Shown here piece by piece: positions 1 to 5,916 of a stretch of 39,639 nucleotides of DNA. The stretch is taken from positions 1 through 39,639 of the IMG/VR virus record IMGVR_UViG_3300030106_004864, one strand, 5' to 3'. The position numbers and the translations under genes are program-made. How positions within the stretch are numbered: the stretch's first letter is position 1; each line of letters begins with the position of its first letter. The stretch comes from a virus. The notes under the pieces are model-generated. The model had not been told where the DNA came from. It made no database searches and saw only the letters and a list, made by a program, of their open reading frames with translations.

Positions 1-12
1 TGGGAGTTCATG
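1..12 (-). CDS. Truncated start of small membrane protein gene (left copy)
   Basis: Only the first four codons are inside the window, reading leftward from an ATG at 12-10. The position, one base below the ArdA stop, matches the complete 42-residue membrane protein gene at 37141-37269, whose start lies at the same place relative to the right-hand ArdA copy. The rest of the gene is off the left edge. It belongs to the leftward ArdA operon. The call rests only on synteny with the right copy. Confidence 0.5.
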
Positions 13-549
13 TTATACCCTCCCGAATGCGTGGACGGTATAGTTAGCACCTTCGGCAAATTCAACGTCGCCGTTTATTTTGCAATCGCGCAGAAATGCT
101 TCAGTGTCAAAATAATGTCGGAGATTTTCGGGAATTTGTGACAGCATACCGGTGCTATCTAACCATTCCTCCATATATTGAAGCTCACCTTCAAAGGTTC
201 CCCAGTATGCGTCATTAATAGCGTCAATTTCAGCGTCAGGATCGACACAATCCCAATACGCTTGCACATATTCGCGCTGGTCGTGTTCAAGGTCCAACCA
301 TTTAAAAATTTTGTCGTCAAGACCGCTCTCAGAATAAAGGCTCTGAGGGATATATTCGTAATCTTGAAACATAAGTTCGGGGTCGGCCTCATCACAATGC
401 AGTCCATGACAAGCATATAAAAATTCTTGCTTATCCTTGTAGTCGTCGAGATATAGCCAAGCGCCTTTAATGCTTCCCGAATTGTATTTGGCGTAGGTTC
501 CGACATATAGCGCTGGTCGTGGTTTTGTGCTAGTTGCTAAATTAGCCAT
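13..549 (-). CDS. ardA: ArdA-type anti-restriction protein, left copy
   Basis: A 178-residue acidic protein of the ArdA family. These proteins mimic B-form DNA and occupy type I restriction-modification enzymes, protecting incoming phage DNA. Seen here: the N-terminal LYVGTYAKYNSGSIKG signature (about residues 14-29), a strongly acidic body rich in D and E, and a length typical of ArdA. The ATG at 549 is chosen over a start 21 bases upstream because AAAAGGAG precedes it at good spacing. It lies downstream of the SprT-like gene and a small gene in one leftward operon. A clearly diverged second copy of the same length lies at 37271-37807. Confidence 0.9.
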   Translation of the reverse strand: MANLATSTKPRPALYVGTYAKYNSGSIKGAWLYLDDYKDKQEFLYACHGLHCDEADPELMFQDYEYIPQSLYSESGLDDKIFKWLDLEHDQREYVQAYWDCVDPDAEIDAINDAYWGTFEGELQYMEEWLDSTGMLSQIPENLRHYFDTEAFLRDCKINGDVEFAEGANYTVHAFGRV

Positions 550-584
550 TTTTGATACTCCTTTTATCAATTGTGGTTAGCACT

Positions 585-608
585 AGGGGGGCGTTACAGC
601 GCCCCCTT
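585..608. terminator. G/C-rich hairpin between small gene and ArdA (left copy)
   Basis: GGGGGCG (587-593) pairs with CGCCCCC (600-606) around a 6-nt loop, extended by G-T and A-T pairs to about nine pairs. No T tract follows on the minus strand, so it may be an mRNA stabiliser or processing signal, or a weak terminator. The right copy at 846-867 of the 37,000s keeps the same hairpin with a compensated base pair, which supports a role as RNA structure. Confidence 0.5.
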
Positions 609-616
609 GGTGCGGT

Positions 617-808
617 TTAAATTTCGTTCATTTTTAAAGCGCGATTTAATACACGTCTGCGCTCGTTTTGCTTTAGTCCAGCCATTACGCCTAAAGCCTT
701 GATTGCGTACTGGCGTTCATGCTCTGCGAGAAAAGTATAATTTTTAGGTTTAGTCAGACCGATTTTTTTCACGGTGTCTGCGTCTAGTTCATCGATATTG
801 ATAGGCAT
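617..808 (-). CDS. Small phage protein of unknown function, left-copy version
   Basis: A 63-residue protein I do not recognise. It begins MPINIDELDADTVKK and ends with a basic, helical stretch containing KQNERRRVLNRALK. The start at 808 is preceded by GGAGGTGA and overlaps the SprT-like stop by one base (TGATG), so translation is probably coupled. The syntenic gene in the right copy (37877-38059) has an unrelated body but a similar end (ALNEI versus ALKMNEI). This suggests a swapped cassette rather than simple divergence. No catalytic or metal-binding motif is visible. Confidence 0.65.
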   Translation of the reverse strand: MPINIDELDADTVKKIGLTKPKNYTFLAEHERQYAIKALGVMAGLKQNERRRVLNRALKMNEI

Positions 809-1383
809 CACTTCACCTCCATTGGCTGATGGTTGCATGGGCAAATTGTCGGCCCATAATTTGTAATGTTTGTTTTGGTTGTCCGCGCGATATAACCGCA
901 TGAATTACACTCCATCTTGACCATGCGAGTGCCTTGCTTTTTGCGCTTGTTTATATCAAGTGCGGCGTGCGGGTATTCACCCAGTTTTTCAATTATGGGA
1001 GTTACGTCACGTTTAAACGCATCGCTTGGACGCGTTGCGGTCATTTTGCCAGTTAGACCAATGGCAAGCGCCGTTTTACGAAATTTAGGGCCGTGCCCCG
1101 CTGCGGTGCCTTCGATGGCGTGGACCATTTCATGGGCAAGAATTGCCAACACTTCCAGCGGATCATCTTGAGACATGCTTATAAGCATTTCCGATGTTTC
1201 ATCACTTGACGCGCTAGGGTCAAAACATTGGCCGATGGTGCCAGCCTTGCCCTTTCCGCATGCACGGCTAGACGGCCAAGAACAACTAACACGCCATTTT
1301 TCGGGTAATGATTTATTGAGGGGGTGAAATAGGGCGGCCTCCATTCTAAGCGCCGCCTCTGTTAACCAAGTTTCTCTATTCAT
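808..1383 (-). CDS. SprT-like zinc metallopeptidase domain protein, left copy
   Basis: A 191-residue protein with the SprT/Spartan-like layout. The zinc-binding HEMVH motif is at residues 84-88, with E85 as predicted catalytic base and H97 (in AGHGPKF) as probable third ligand. A C-terminal zinc ribbon has C159-x2-C162 and C181-x-C183. In cells, SprT-like proteins cleave DNA-bound proteins. The role in phages is not settled. The ATG at 1383 follows AAAGGTGACAAG. It is the first gene of the leftward operon in this copy, transcribed away from the small terminase gene. A near copy with all the same zinc ligands is at 38059-38634. Confidence 0.85.
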   Translation of the reverse strand: MNRETWLTEAALRMEAALFHPLNKSLPEKWRVSCSWPSSRACGKGKAGTIGQCFDPSASSDETSEMLISMSQDDPLEVLAILAHEMVHAIEGTAAGHGPKFRKTALAIGLTGKMTATRPSDAFKRDVTPIIEKLGEYPHAALDINKRKKQGTRMVKMECNSCGYIARTTKTNITNYGPTICPCNHQPMEVK

Positions 1384-1403
1384 CTTGTCACCTTTTTTAG
1401 GTT

Positions 1404-1453
1404 CGGCACAATTGCCGTAATAATAATTTACGTTACGTCATTACAAATGTAAA
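1404..1453 (-). promoter_or_regulatory. Candidate promoter of the leftward SprT-ArdA operon with operator-like sequence
   Basis: On the minus strand TTTACA (1453-1448) and TAAATT (1430-1425) are separated by 17 bases, matching a sigma70-type promoter moderately well. The spacer holds TTACGTTACGTCA (1428-1440 on +), two half-sites of the palindrome found at the immunity promoters (28313 and 29065). The 5' leader then has a perfect small hairpin, CGGCA-CAAT-TGCCG (1404-1417). This suggests repressor control of the operon, but the right copy keeps less of this sequence. Confidence 0.4.
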
Positions 1454-1524
1454 GCATTAAATTAACTTTTTTTAATTTAATTGTTGCCGTGAACCTCAAA
1501 TAGTGCCTTAATTCCTCAAAATAG

Positions 1525-1550
1525 AGCGCTTTTGGCGCTTTTTTTATGCG
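1525..1550 (+). terminator. Hairpin with T tract just upstream of small terminase (left copy)
   Basis: AGCGC and GCGCT flank a 5-nt loop and are followed by seven Ts. This is a rho-independent terminator shape pointing rightward, ending about 15 bases before the small terminase ATG. The right copy (38967-38988) keeps the stem with a different loop. It may block transcription arriving from upstream, which would mean the packaging genes start their own transcript at or near the ATG. Confidence 0.55.
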
Positions 1551-1562
1551 TGTATATATATA

Positions 1563-2054
1563 ATGACGAAACATAATCAAAAATTAACGATAAAACAGGA
1601 AAAATTTGCAAGACAATACGTCGGGCCTTGTGATGGTAACGCTAGCGCCGCATACCGTGCGGCTTATAATGCCGAAAATATGACCGATAATGTTGTTCAC
1701 GTGAAAGCCTGTGAACTGTTGAAAAACGGTAAGGTGTCGGTAATGGTGGAAGAACTAAAGGCGCTTAATGCTGAGGCGCAAGCCATAACAATTGAAGAAA
1801 TAACGGGCGGGTTGCGCCGCTGTGCTGCGGCAGCGGCTGGCGCGGGTCAGCATTCGGCGGCGGCGCAAGCCTTGGTAGCGCTCGCTAAGTTGGGTGGGTT
1901 GATGGTGGAAAAACGCGCTGTGTCGGTCGATGACACGCGCCAGCACCTCGACGCGGTAGCCGAGCTTGCTACCACGCCAACAGAAACAGAGAAACAACCA
2001 GAAATACCGCCAAAATTGGAACCAAATGTGGAACCAAGTCACATAACCCATTGA
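1563..2054 (+). CDS. terS: Terminase small subunit, left copy
   Basis: A 163-residue Terminase_2-type small subunit, the DNA-recognition part of the packaging motor. Seen: LTIKQEKFARQYV near the N-terminus, then GNASAAYRAAY, the usual helix-turn-helix start of this family. An Ala-rich helical core follows (about residues 80-110), and a Pro/Glu/Thr-rich tail that would contact the large subunit. No Shine-Dalgarno is visible before the ATG, which sits in a TATATATAAT stretch just below a terminator-like hairpin. The large terminase gene follows after one small gene. A diverged copy is at 39004-39495. Confidence 0.85.
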   Translation: MTKHNQKLTIKQEKFARQYVGPCDGNASAAYRAAYNAENMTDNVVHVKACELLKNGKVSVMVEELKALNAEAQAITIEEITGGLRRCAAAAAGAGQHSAAAQALVALAKLGGLMVEKRAVSVDDTRQHLDAVAELATTPTETEKQPEIPPKLEPNVEPSHITH

Positions 2055-2200
2055 TTTTATTAACTTAACCAACTGATTAGTTATCTGTACCGCTCTATCT
2101 CTCCAGCGGTATTTGGGGGCGAAAACTTTATTTTCCCCGTGCTTTTTGTTTTTGCCCCCCCCTTTTTTTTTTGATGGGGGGCGGATTTTATTTACACCCC
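2044..2200. repeat. Block nearly identical to the window's right end, with homopolymer tracts
   Basis: From the last codons of the small terminase gene to about 2200 the sequence matches 39485-39639 almost base for base. The only difference I see is a T run of 10 here and 9 there. The flanking terminase coding copies are clearly diverged, so identity begins abruptly. The block has no gene. It contains an eight-C run, a ten-T run and a GGGGGGC run that can fold into a 7-bp hairpin (GCCCCCC with GGGGGGC). A packaging-site role is possible but unproven. Confidence 0.7.
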
Positions 2201-2229
2201 CCCGCGCAAAAATGAGCAAATAAAAACCA

Positions 2230-2604
2230 ATGCCCGAAAAAAATAAGATGGATAAAATAACTCAGCACCATTTAAGAAATTTAGCATTTGGAAATGCTGT
2301 AAAAAATGACAACGGTACAATATCGACGGTTTTCACAGTGCAATTCGATGAGCCTGACGGCAGTGTAATTGTTGTGCCTTCCGTTTGGGATGGCAAGGTA
2401 CTTGATCCGCTAACGGCATTAAAACGGGCTAAAAAGGAAAACGTTTTCGAGCTATTTGAATCAAGATCGCAGGCTGATGCTTTTGATCGCATGATCCACG
2501 AAAAAAATAAGTTTCTGGGTGGCAGAATGAAGCCAATACCCTCAAGCGATGCGTTAGATATTTTAGGGCGTTATGGTTTATTAAAAGGCGGTTTACTGGA
2601 TTAA
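2230..2604 (+). CDS. Small conserved virion-type domain protein between the terminase genes
   Basis: A 124-residue protein. Its middle (NDNGTISTVFTVQFDE, then VVPSVWDGKVL, then FESRSQADAFDRMIHE) matches a motif I know from many larger phage structural proteins. In those it reads roughly as an N-DGSISTVR stretch, a V-P-V-DG stretch and a terminal helix with IHE. The function of the motif is not established. Here it stands alone. It ends one base into the large terminase start (TAATG), so it is translationally coupled. The start is uncertain: ATG 2230 or ATG 2248, neither with a strong ribosome binding site. Confidence 0.7.
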   Translation: MPEKNKMDKITQHHLRNLAFGNAVKNDNGTISTVFTVQFDEPDGSVIVVPSVWDGKVLDPLTALKRAKKENVFELFESRSQADAFDRMIHEKNKFLGGRMKPIPSSDALDILGRYGLLKGGLLD

Positions 2605-3998
2605 TGACAAACCCTTGGCCTTTGTTTTTGGAACGCTACCAAAACGACCCAGCCGGATTTGCAGAGCATGTAATCGGCATGAAGCCGATACCCTGGCAAC
2701 GCGAAGTCATGGATGCTATAGGCAAGGGCGAAAGGCTGTGTAGCGTCGTTTCGGGACACGGTGTCGGCAAATCATCTTGCGCCGCATCAATAATCTTGTG
2801 GTTTATGACCACGAAGTTTCCTTGCAAGGTGGTGGTCACGGCCCCCACAGCAAGCCAGCTATTTGATGCCTTGTTTGCTGAGTTAAAATCGCGGCTCAAG
2901 GAAATGCCGAAAGCCGTCAGCAAACTCTTTGAGGCAACCAGTGACCGCATTGTTTTAAAAAGCAGTCCAACCGAAGCCTTTTGTAGTGCCAGAACAAGCT
3001 CAAAGGAGCGCCCCGAAGCATTAGCGGGTGTTCATAGCCAAAACGTCCTTCTGGTAGCAGACGAAGCGTCAGGGATTCCAGAAACAGTCTTTGAGTCTGG
3101 TAGTGGCAGCATGTCGGGAAAAAATGCCCACACCATCCTTTTGGGTAATCCTGTGCGAGCCAGCGGGTTTTTCTACCGCACTCAAACAGAACTGGCAGAC
3201 AGGTGGTGGACACGCAAGGTAAGCTGCCTTGATAGCCCCCTTGTGTCCGAAGACTTTATTGATGACATGAAGTCGCGCTATGGCGAGGAGTCCAACGCCT
3301 ACAGGGTAAGGGTGCTAGGTGAATTTCCGGTAGCCGATGAAGATACTTATATACCACTCAACCTGATAACAGCCGCCACGACACGCGATGTTGAGGAAAG
3401 TCCTGTCGCCCCCGTCATTTATGGAGTCGATTGTGCAAGGTATGGCAACGACAAATCAGCCCTTGTGAAGCGCAAGGGCAACACGGTTACAGAGATAAAA
3501 AGCTGGCGGGACAAGTCTACGATGGAATTAGCGGGTATCATACTCAACGAGTATGAAAACGCGAATATTCTCGACCGCCCACAGGAAATTTGTGTTGACG
3601 TTATCGGCATTGGTGCTGGTGTCGTTGACAGGTTAATTGAGCTTGATCTTCCCGCACGGGGCATAAACGTGTCGGAAAGTGCAAGCATGAGCGAAAAATA
3701 CATGAGGATGCGCGACGAGCTATGGGGAAAGGCACGGGAATGGTTTGAGCAGAAAGACTGCAAGATACCCGATGATGCGACCCTCATACACGAACTGGCG
3801 ACCCCGCGTTTTGCGTTCACGTCTACAGGAAAAATTAAGATTGAATCGAAAGACGAGATGCGAAAGCGCGGTATTCGGTCGCCAGACATTGCAGATGCGT
3901 TTTGCCTTACACTTGCGAGTAACGCAGTAATTGGTGTCCACGGCTCGAAGTTTGCGTGGAAACAGACAATAGAAACAGATACGAACTGGATTGTGTAA
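2604..3998 (+). CDS. terL: Terminase large subunit
   Basis: A 464-residue packaging ATPase-nuclease. The ATPase half has Walker A SGHGVGKS (50-57) and Walker B LLVADEA (149-155). A likely coupling motif follows at about 180 (LLGNP). The RNase H-like nuclease half has VIYGVDCARYGNDKSA with D276, then ICVDVIGIGAG with D332, and a late acidic pair in SPDIADAF (D428, D431). These three clusters are the usual metal-binding set. Length is normal for this family. The start overlaps the upstream stop by one base. It would dock on the portal (5916-7946). Confidence 0.93.
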   Translation: MTNPWPLFLERYQNDPAGFAEHVIGMKPIPWQREVMDAIGKGERLCSVVSGHGVGKSSCAASIILWFMTTKFPCKVVVTAPTASQLFDALFAELKSRLKEMPKAVSKLFEATSDRIVLKSSPTEAFCSARTSSKERPEALAGVHSQNVLLVADEASGIPETVFESGSGSMSGKNAHTILLGNPVRASGFFYRTQTELADRWWTRKVSCLDSPLVSEDFIDDMKSRYGEESNAYRVRVLGEFPVADEDTYIPLNLITAATTRDVEESPVAPVIYGVDCARYGNDKSALVKRKGNTVTEIKSWRDKSTMELAGIILNEYENANILDRPQEICVDVIGIGAGVVDRLIELDLPARGINVSESASMSEKYMRMRDELWGKAREWFEQKDCKIPDDATLIHELATPRFAFTSTGKIKIESKDEMRKRGIRSPDIADAFCLTLASNAVIGVHGSKFAWKQTIETDTNWIV

Positions 3999-5402
3999 AT
4001 GGCTATTTACCAGGGATTATTAGGGATAGGACAAGCCGTCCCTGTTGCGGCGGGGCGTTTTGTAAACAATCTCCTGTCGCCCTTTAATTATGATGAACGA
4101 GGAATGATTCCGTTTCAACGGGTTGTTGCAACCCCGCGTTTAAAAGATAAAGAAGAAGAAGAAGAAAAAAATAAAAACGAAGAAAACCAAGAAAAAAACC
4201 AGCCTGTAATGTTTGTTGGGGATGACGGCCCTCCCACAAGTTTTAGTGATGAGAATTTTAGTGTGGGCGGTCCTACCGGATTTGCAGATTTTACACCAAC
4301 AACGGTTGGGCCAGAAGCAATTGCAAGCGAATATGCCAAGAGCGTTAGCGATGCAATGAAAGCAGATCGACCATCATTATTTTCCGCTGGGTTACTTGAA
4401 AACCCTGTATCGACAATTTCCAATTATATGAGTAGGCCGGAAAATATTATGGGTACAGTTATCGGAGCGCCTACAGGCTCCATACTGGAAGCCGTCAGCA
4501 ATTACAATATGAAGAATCAGGCTTATAACCGTGCGATGGCTGAAATGGGTCAGCCCGGATATTCCTACGGCATGTTTGATGGACAGCCGTATTCCACAGG
4601 AATGACCTCTTTCGGAACCAGAGGCATATATGGAACGGTGCCGGACTGGTTTGATGTTGATTCTGCTGATGCTCTTGAAAACTACAGTCGCGGTCTTGAT
4701 GTAGATGGCAATCCGACTATTGACGTTGGCACTGCAAGATTTTCGCCAGATGGTTTTCTCTCTACGCCTTTTGGACACGATGTTGCAACGCCAGAGGACA
4801 TTGAAGCGTTAGCCAGGGAATATGGCCTTACCTACGATGAGGCACTGGATGCTGTTAATCGTTCTGAAAGTGGTGATGGTGATTTAGAAAGTAACTTGGA
4901 AGGATTGGCAGACACATCCTTTGAAACAGGTGTTACTGGAACAGATATGAGTTCCGATGAATTTGAATGGGATGGCACCGATATTAATTCAAATTCCGCT
5001 AACGACTACGATACAAGTTACAACGCCTCCTATACCGATGATATAAATTGGTCACCTGTTGGTTATAATGAAAATATGGCGGGTGGTTTTGCGGGAGGAC
5101 TAACGACCTACGGGCCTGAAGATACCTTTGGTGGGGCTATGAATTGGGGTCGCTCTCAAGAACAGGATCGAATGGCAGAAGAAAGAGAGGCTATCGCAAA
5201 AGCAGAACGAGATGCCTATGCTTTCGACATGGCAAGAGAAGCCAAAGAAGATCAGGACGCAATGAAAGAAAGGTCAGGAAGAGGATATCAAGCAATTGAC
5301 GCGATGGCCCAAGAAAGACGAGGTGAGGGTTCCGACGATAGTGATTTTGATCCAGATGCAGACTTCAGCGACATGATGGATGAAGAAGAAAGCCCTTGGT
5401 AA
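3999..5402 (+). CDS. Unrecognised low-complexity, acidic phage protein
   Basis: A 467-residue protein directly abutting the large terminase. I do not recognise the family. The N-terminus (GLLGIGQAVPVAAGRFVNNL) is amphipathic. Residues about 50-68 are a charged run of K, E, N and Q. The middle is Gly/Ser/Asn/Asp rich with several Tyr-containing segments, and the C-terminal 80 residues are Glu/Asp/Arg-rich and probably helical. No cysteine motif or nucleotide-binding loop is seen. Position between terminase and portal suggests a virion or head-assembly protein, but this is inference. It overlaps the next gene by 7 bases. Confidence 0.7.
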   Translation: MAIYQGLLGIGQAVPVAAGRFVNNLLSPFNYDERGMIPFQRVVATPRLKDKEEEEEKNKNEENQEKNQPVMFVGDDGPPTSFSDENFSVGGPTGFADFTPTTVGPEAIASEYAKSVSDAMKADRPSLFSAGLLENPVSTISNYMSRPENIMGTVIGAPTGSILEAVSNYNMKNQAYNRAMAEMGQPGYSYGMFDGQPYSTGMTSFGTRGIYGTVPDWFDVDSADALENYSRGLDVDGNPTIDVGTARFSPDGFLSTPFGHDVATPEDIEALAREYGLTYDEALDAVNRSESGDGDLESNLEGLADTSFETGVTGTDMSSDEFEWDGTDINSNSANDYDTSYNASYTDDINWSPVGYNENMAGGFAGGLTTYGPEDTFGGAMNWGRSQEQDRMAEEREAIAKAERDAYAFDMAREAKEDQDAMKERSGRGYQAIDAMAQERRGEGSDDSDFDPDADFSDMMDEEESPW

Positions 5403-5668
5403 AGCGTGGTTCTGAACAATTCAGTGGCTATAACAAGCCTAAAAAAACACCTAACCATAAAACCAAATCTCACGCTGTGCTTGCGAAACAAGGGGACCAG
5501 ATCAAATTAATCAGGTTTGGACAACAGGGTGTTAAAGGTGCTGGGAAAAATCCAAAAACTGCAAAAGATAAAGCAAGGCGCAAGTCTTACTATGCGAGAC
5601 ATAATGCACAAGGCAAACCAACCTCAAAGTTATCGGCAAAATATTGGTCACATAAGGTGAAATGGTAG
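5396..5668 (+). CDS. Small basic conserved podophage protein
   Basis: A 90-residue, strongly basic protein. Seen: KSHAVLAKQGDQIKLIRFGQ, then GAGKNPKTAKDKARRKSYYARH, ending in AKYWSHKVKW. I know this pattern from many podoviruses as a conserved protein of unknown function (DUF6321-like, from memory), possibly a DNA-associated virion component. No ATG exists in the frame ahead of the conserved part. The only fitting start is TTG at 5396, with a purine-rich stretch before it and overlap with the upstream gene. Confidence 0.75.
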   Translation: MVKRGSEQFSGYNKPKKTPNHKTKSHAVLAKQGDQIKLIRFGQQGVKGAGKNPKTAKDKARRKSYYARHNAQGKPTSKLSAKYWSHKVKW

Positions 5669-5671
5669 GAA

Positions 5672-5821
5672 ATGAAAAAGCCAGGATTGTACAGGAATAT
5701 TGCCAACAAGAGAAAACGAATTAAGGCCGGAAGCGGGGAGCGTATGCGAAAAGCTGGAAGTAAAGGCGCACCCACTGCCAAAGCTTTTAAACAGGCCGCA
5801 AAAACAGCAAGGAAAAGATAA
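5672..5821 (+). CDS. Tiny basic protein (49 residues)
   Basis: A 49-residue protein starting MKKPGLYRNI and rich in Lys, Arg and Ala, with GSGERMRKAGSKGAPTAKAF in the middle. It resembles short basic proteins that sit near the portal gene in other podoviruses and have no assigned function. The ATG follows the upstream stop by three bases. Its stop overlaps the next start by one base (TAATG), so the three small genes and the portal form a translationally coupled chain. A DNA-binding or head-internal role is only a guess. Confidence 0.7.
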   Translation: MKKPGLYRNIANKRKRIKAGSGERMRKAGSKGAPTAKAFKQAAKTARKR

Positions 5822-5916
5822 TGCCTAAAATGAAATACAGCTACAAAAAGCCTGGAAAAGCAAAAGCAGCCGCTAAAAAAAGTGGTAAGAAGGTATCTTA
5901 CAGAAAGCGCAAGTAA
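5821..5916 (+). CDS. Tiny basic protein (31 residues)
   Basis: A 31-residue peptide starting MPKMKYSYKKPGK, with nearly half its residues Lys or Arg. It is linked by one-base TAATG overlaps both to the upstream tiny gene and to the portal gene downstream. The precise overlaps and the resemblance to short Lys-rich podophage proteins argue that it is translated despite its size. No function is known. Charge alone would allow nucleic-acid binding or a coupling role. Confidence 0.62.
   Translation: MPKMKYSYKKPGKAKAAAKKSGKKVSYRKRK

Noticed and set aside
1-2200. Simple direct terminal repeats of a T7-like genome
   Set aside because: The two end regions are diverged, differ in gene content and match closely only in the last 155 bases, so they are not exact terminal repeats.
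1755-2219. Leftward 154-codon frame across the small terminase gene
   Set aside because: It is a shadow of the terminase gene and its homopolymer tail, and its Lys/Gly run comes from the C/T tracts.
4392-4778. Leftward 128-codon open frame
   Set aside because: It is antisense to the 467-residue gene, basic and low-complexity in a non-coding way, without a ribosome site or neighbours on that strand.
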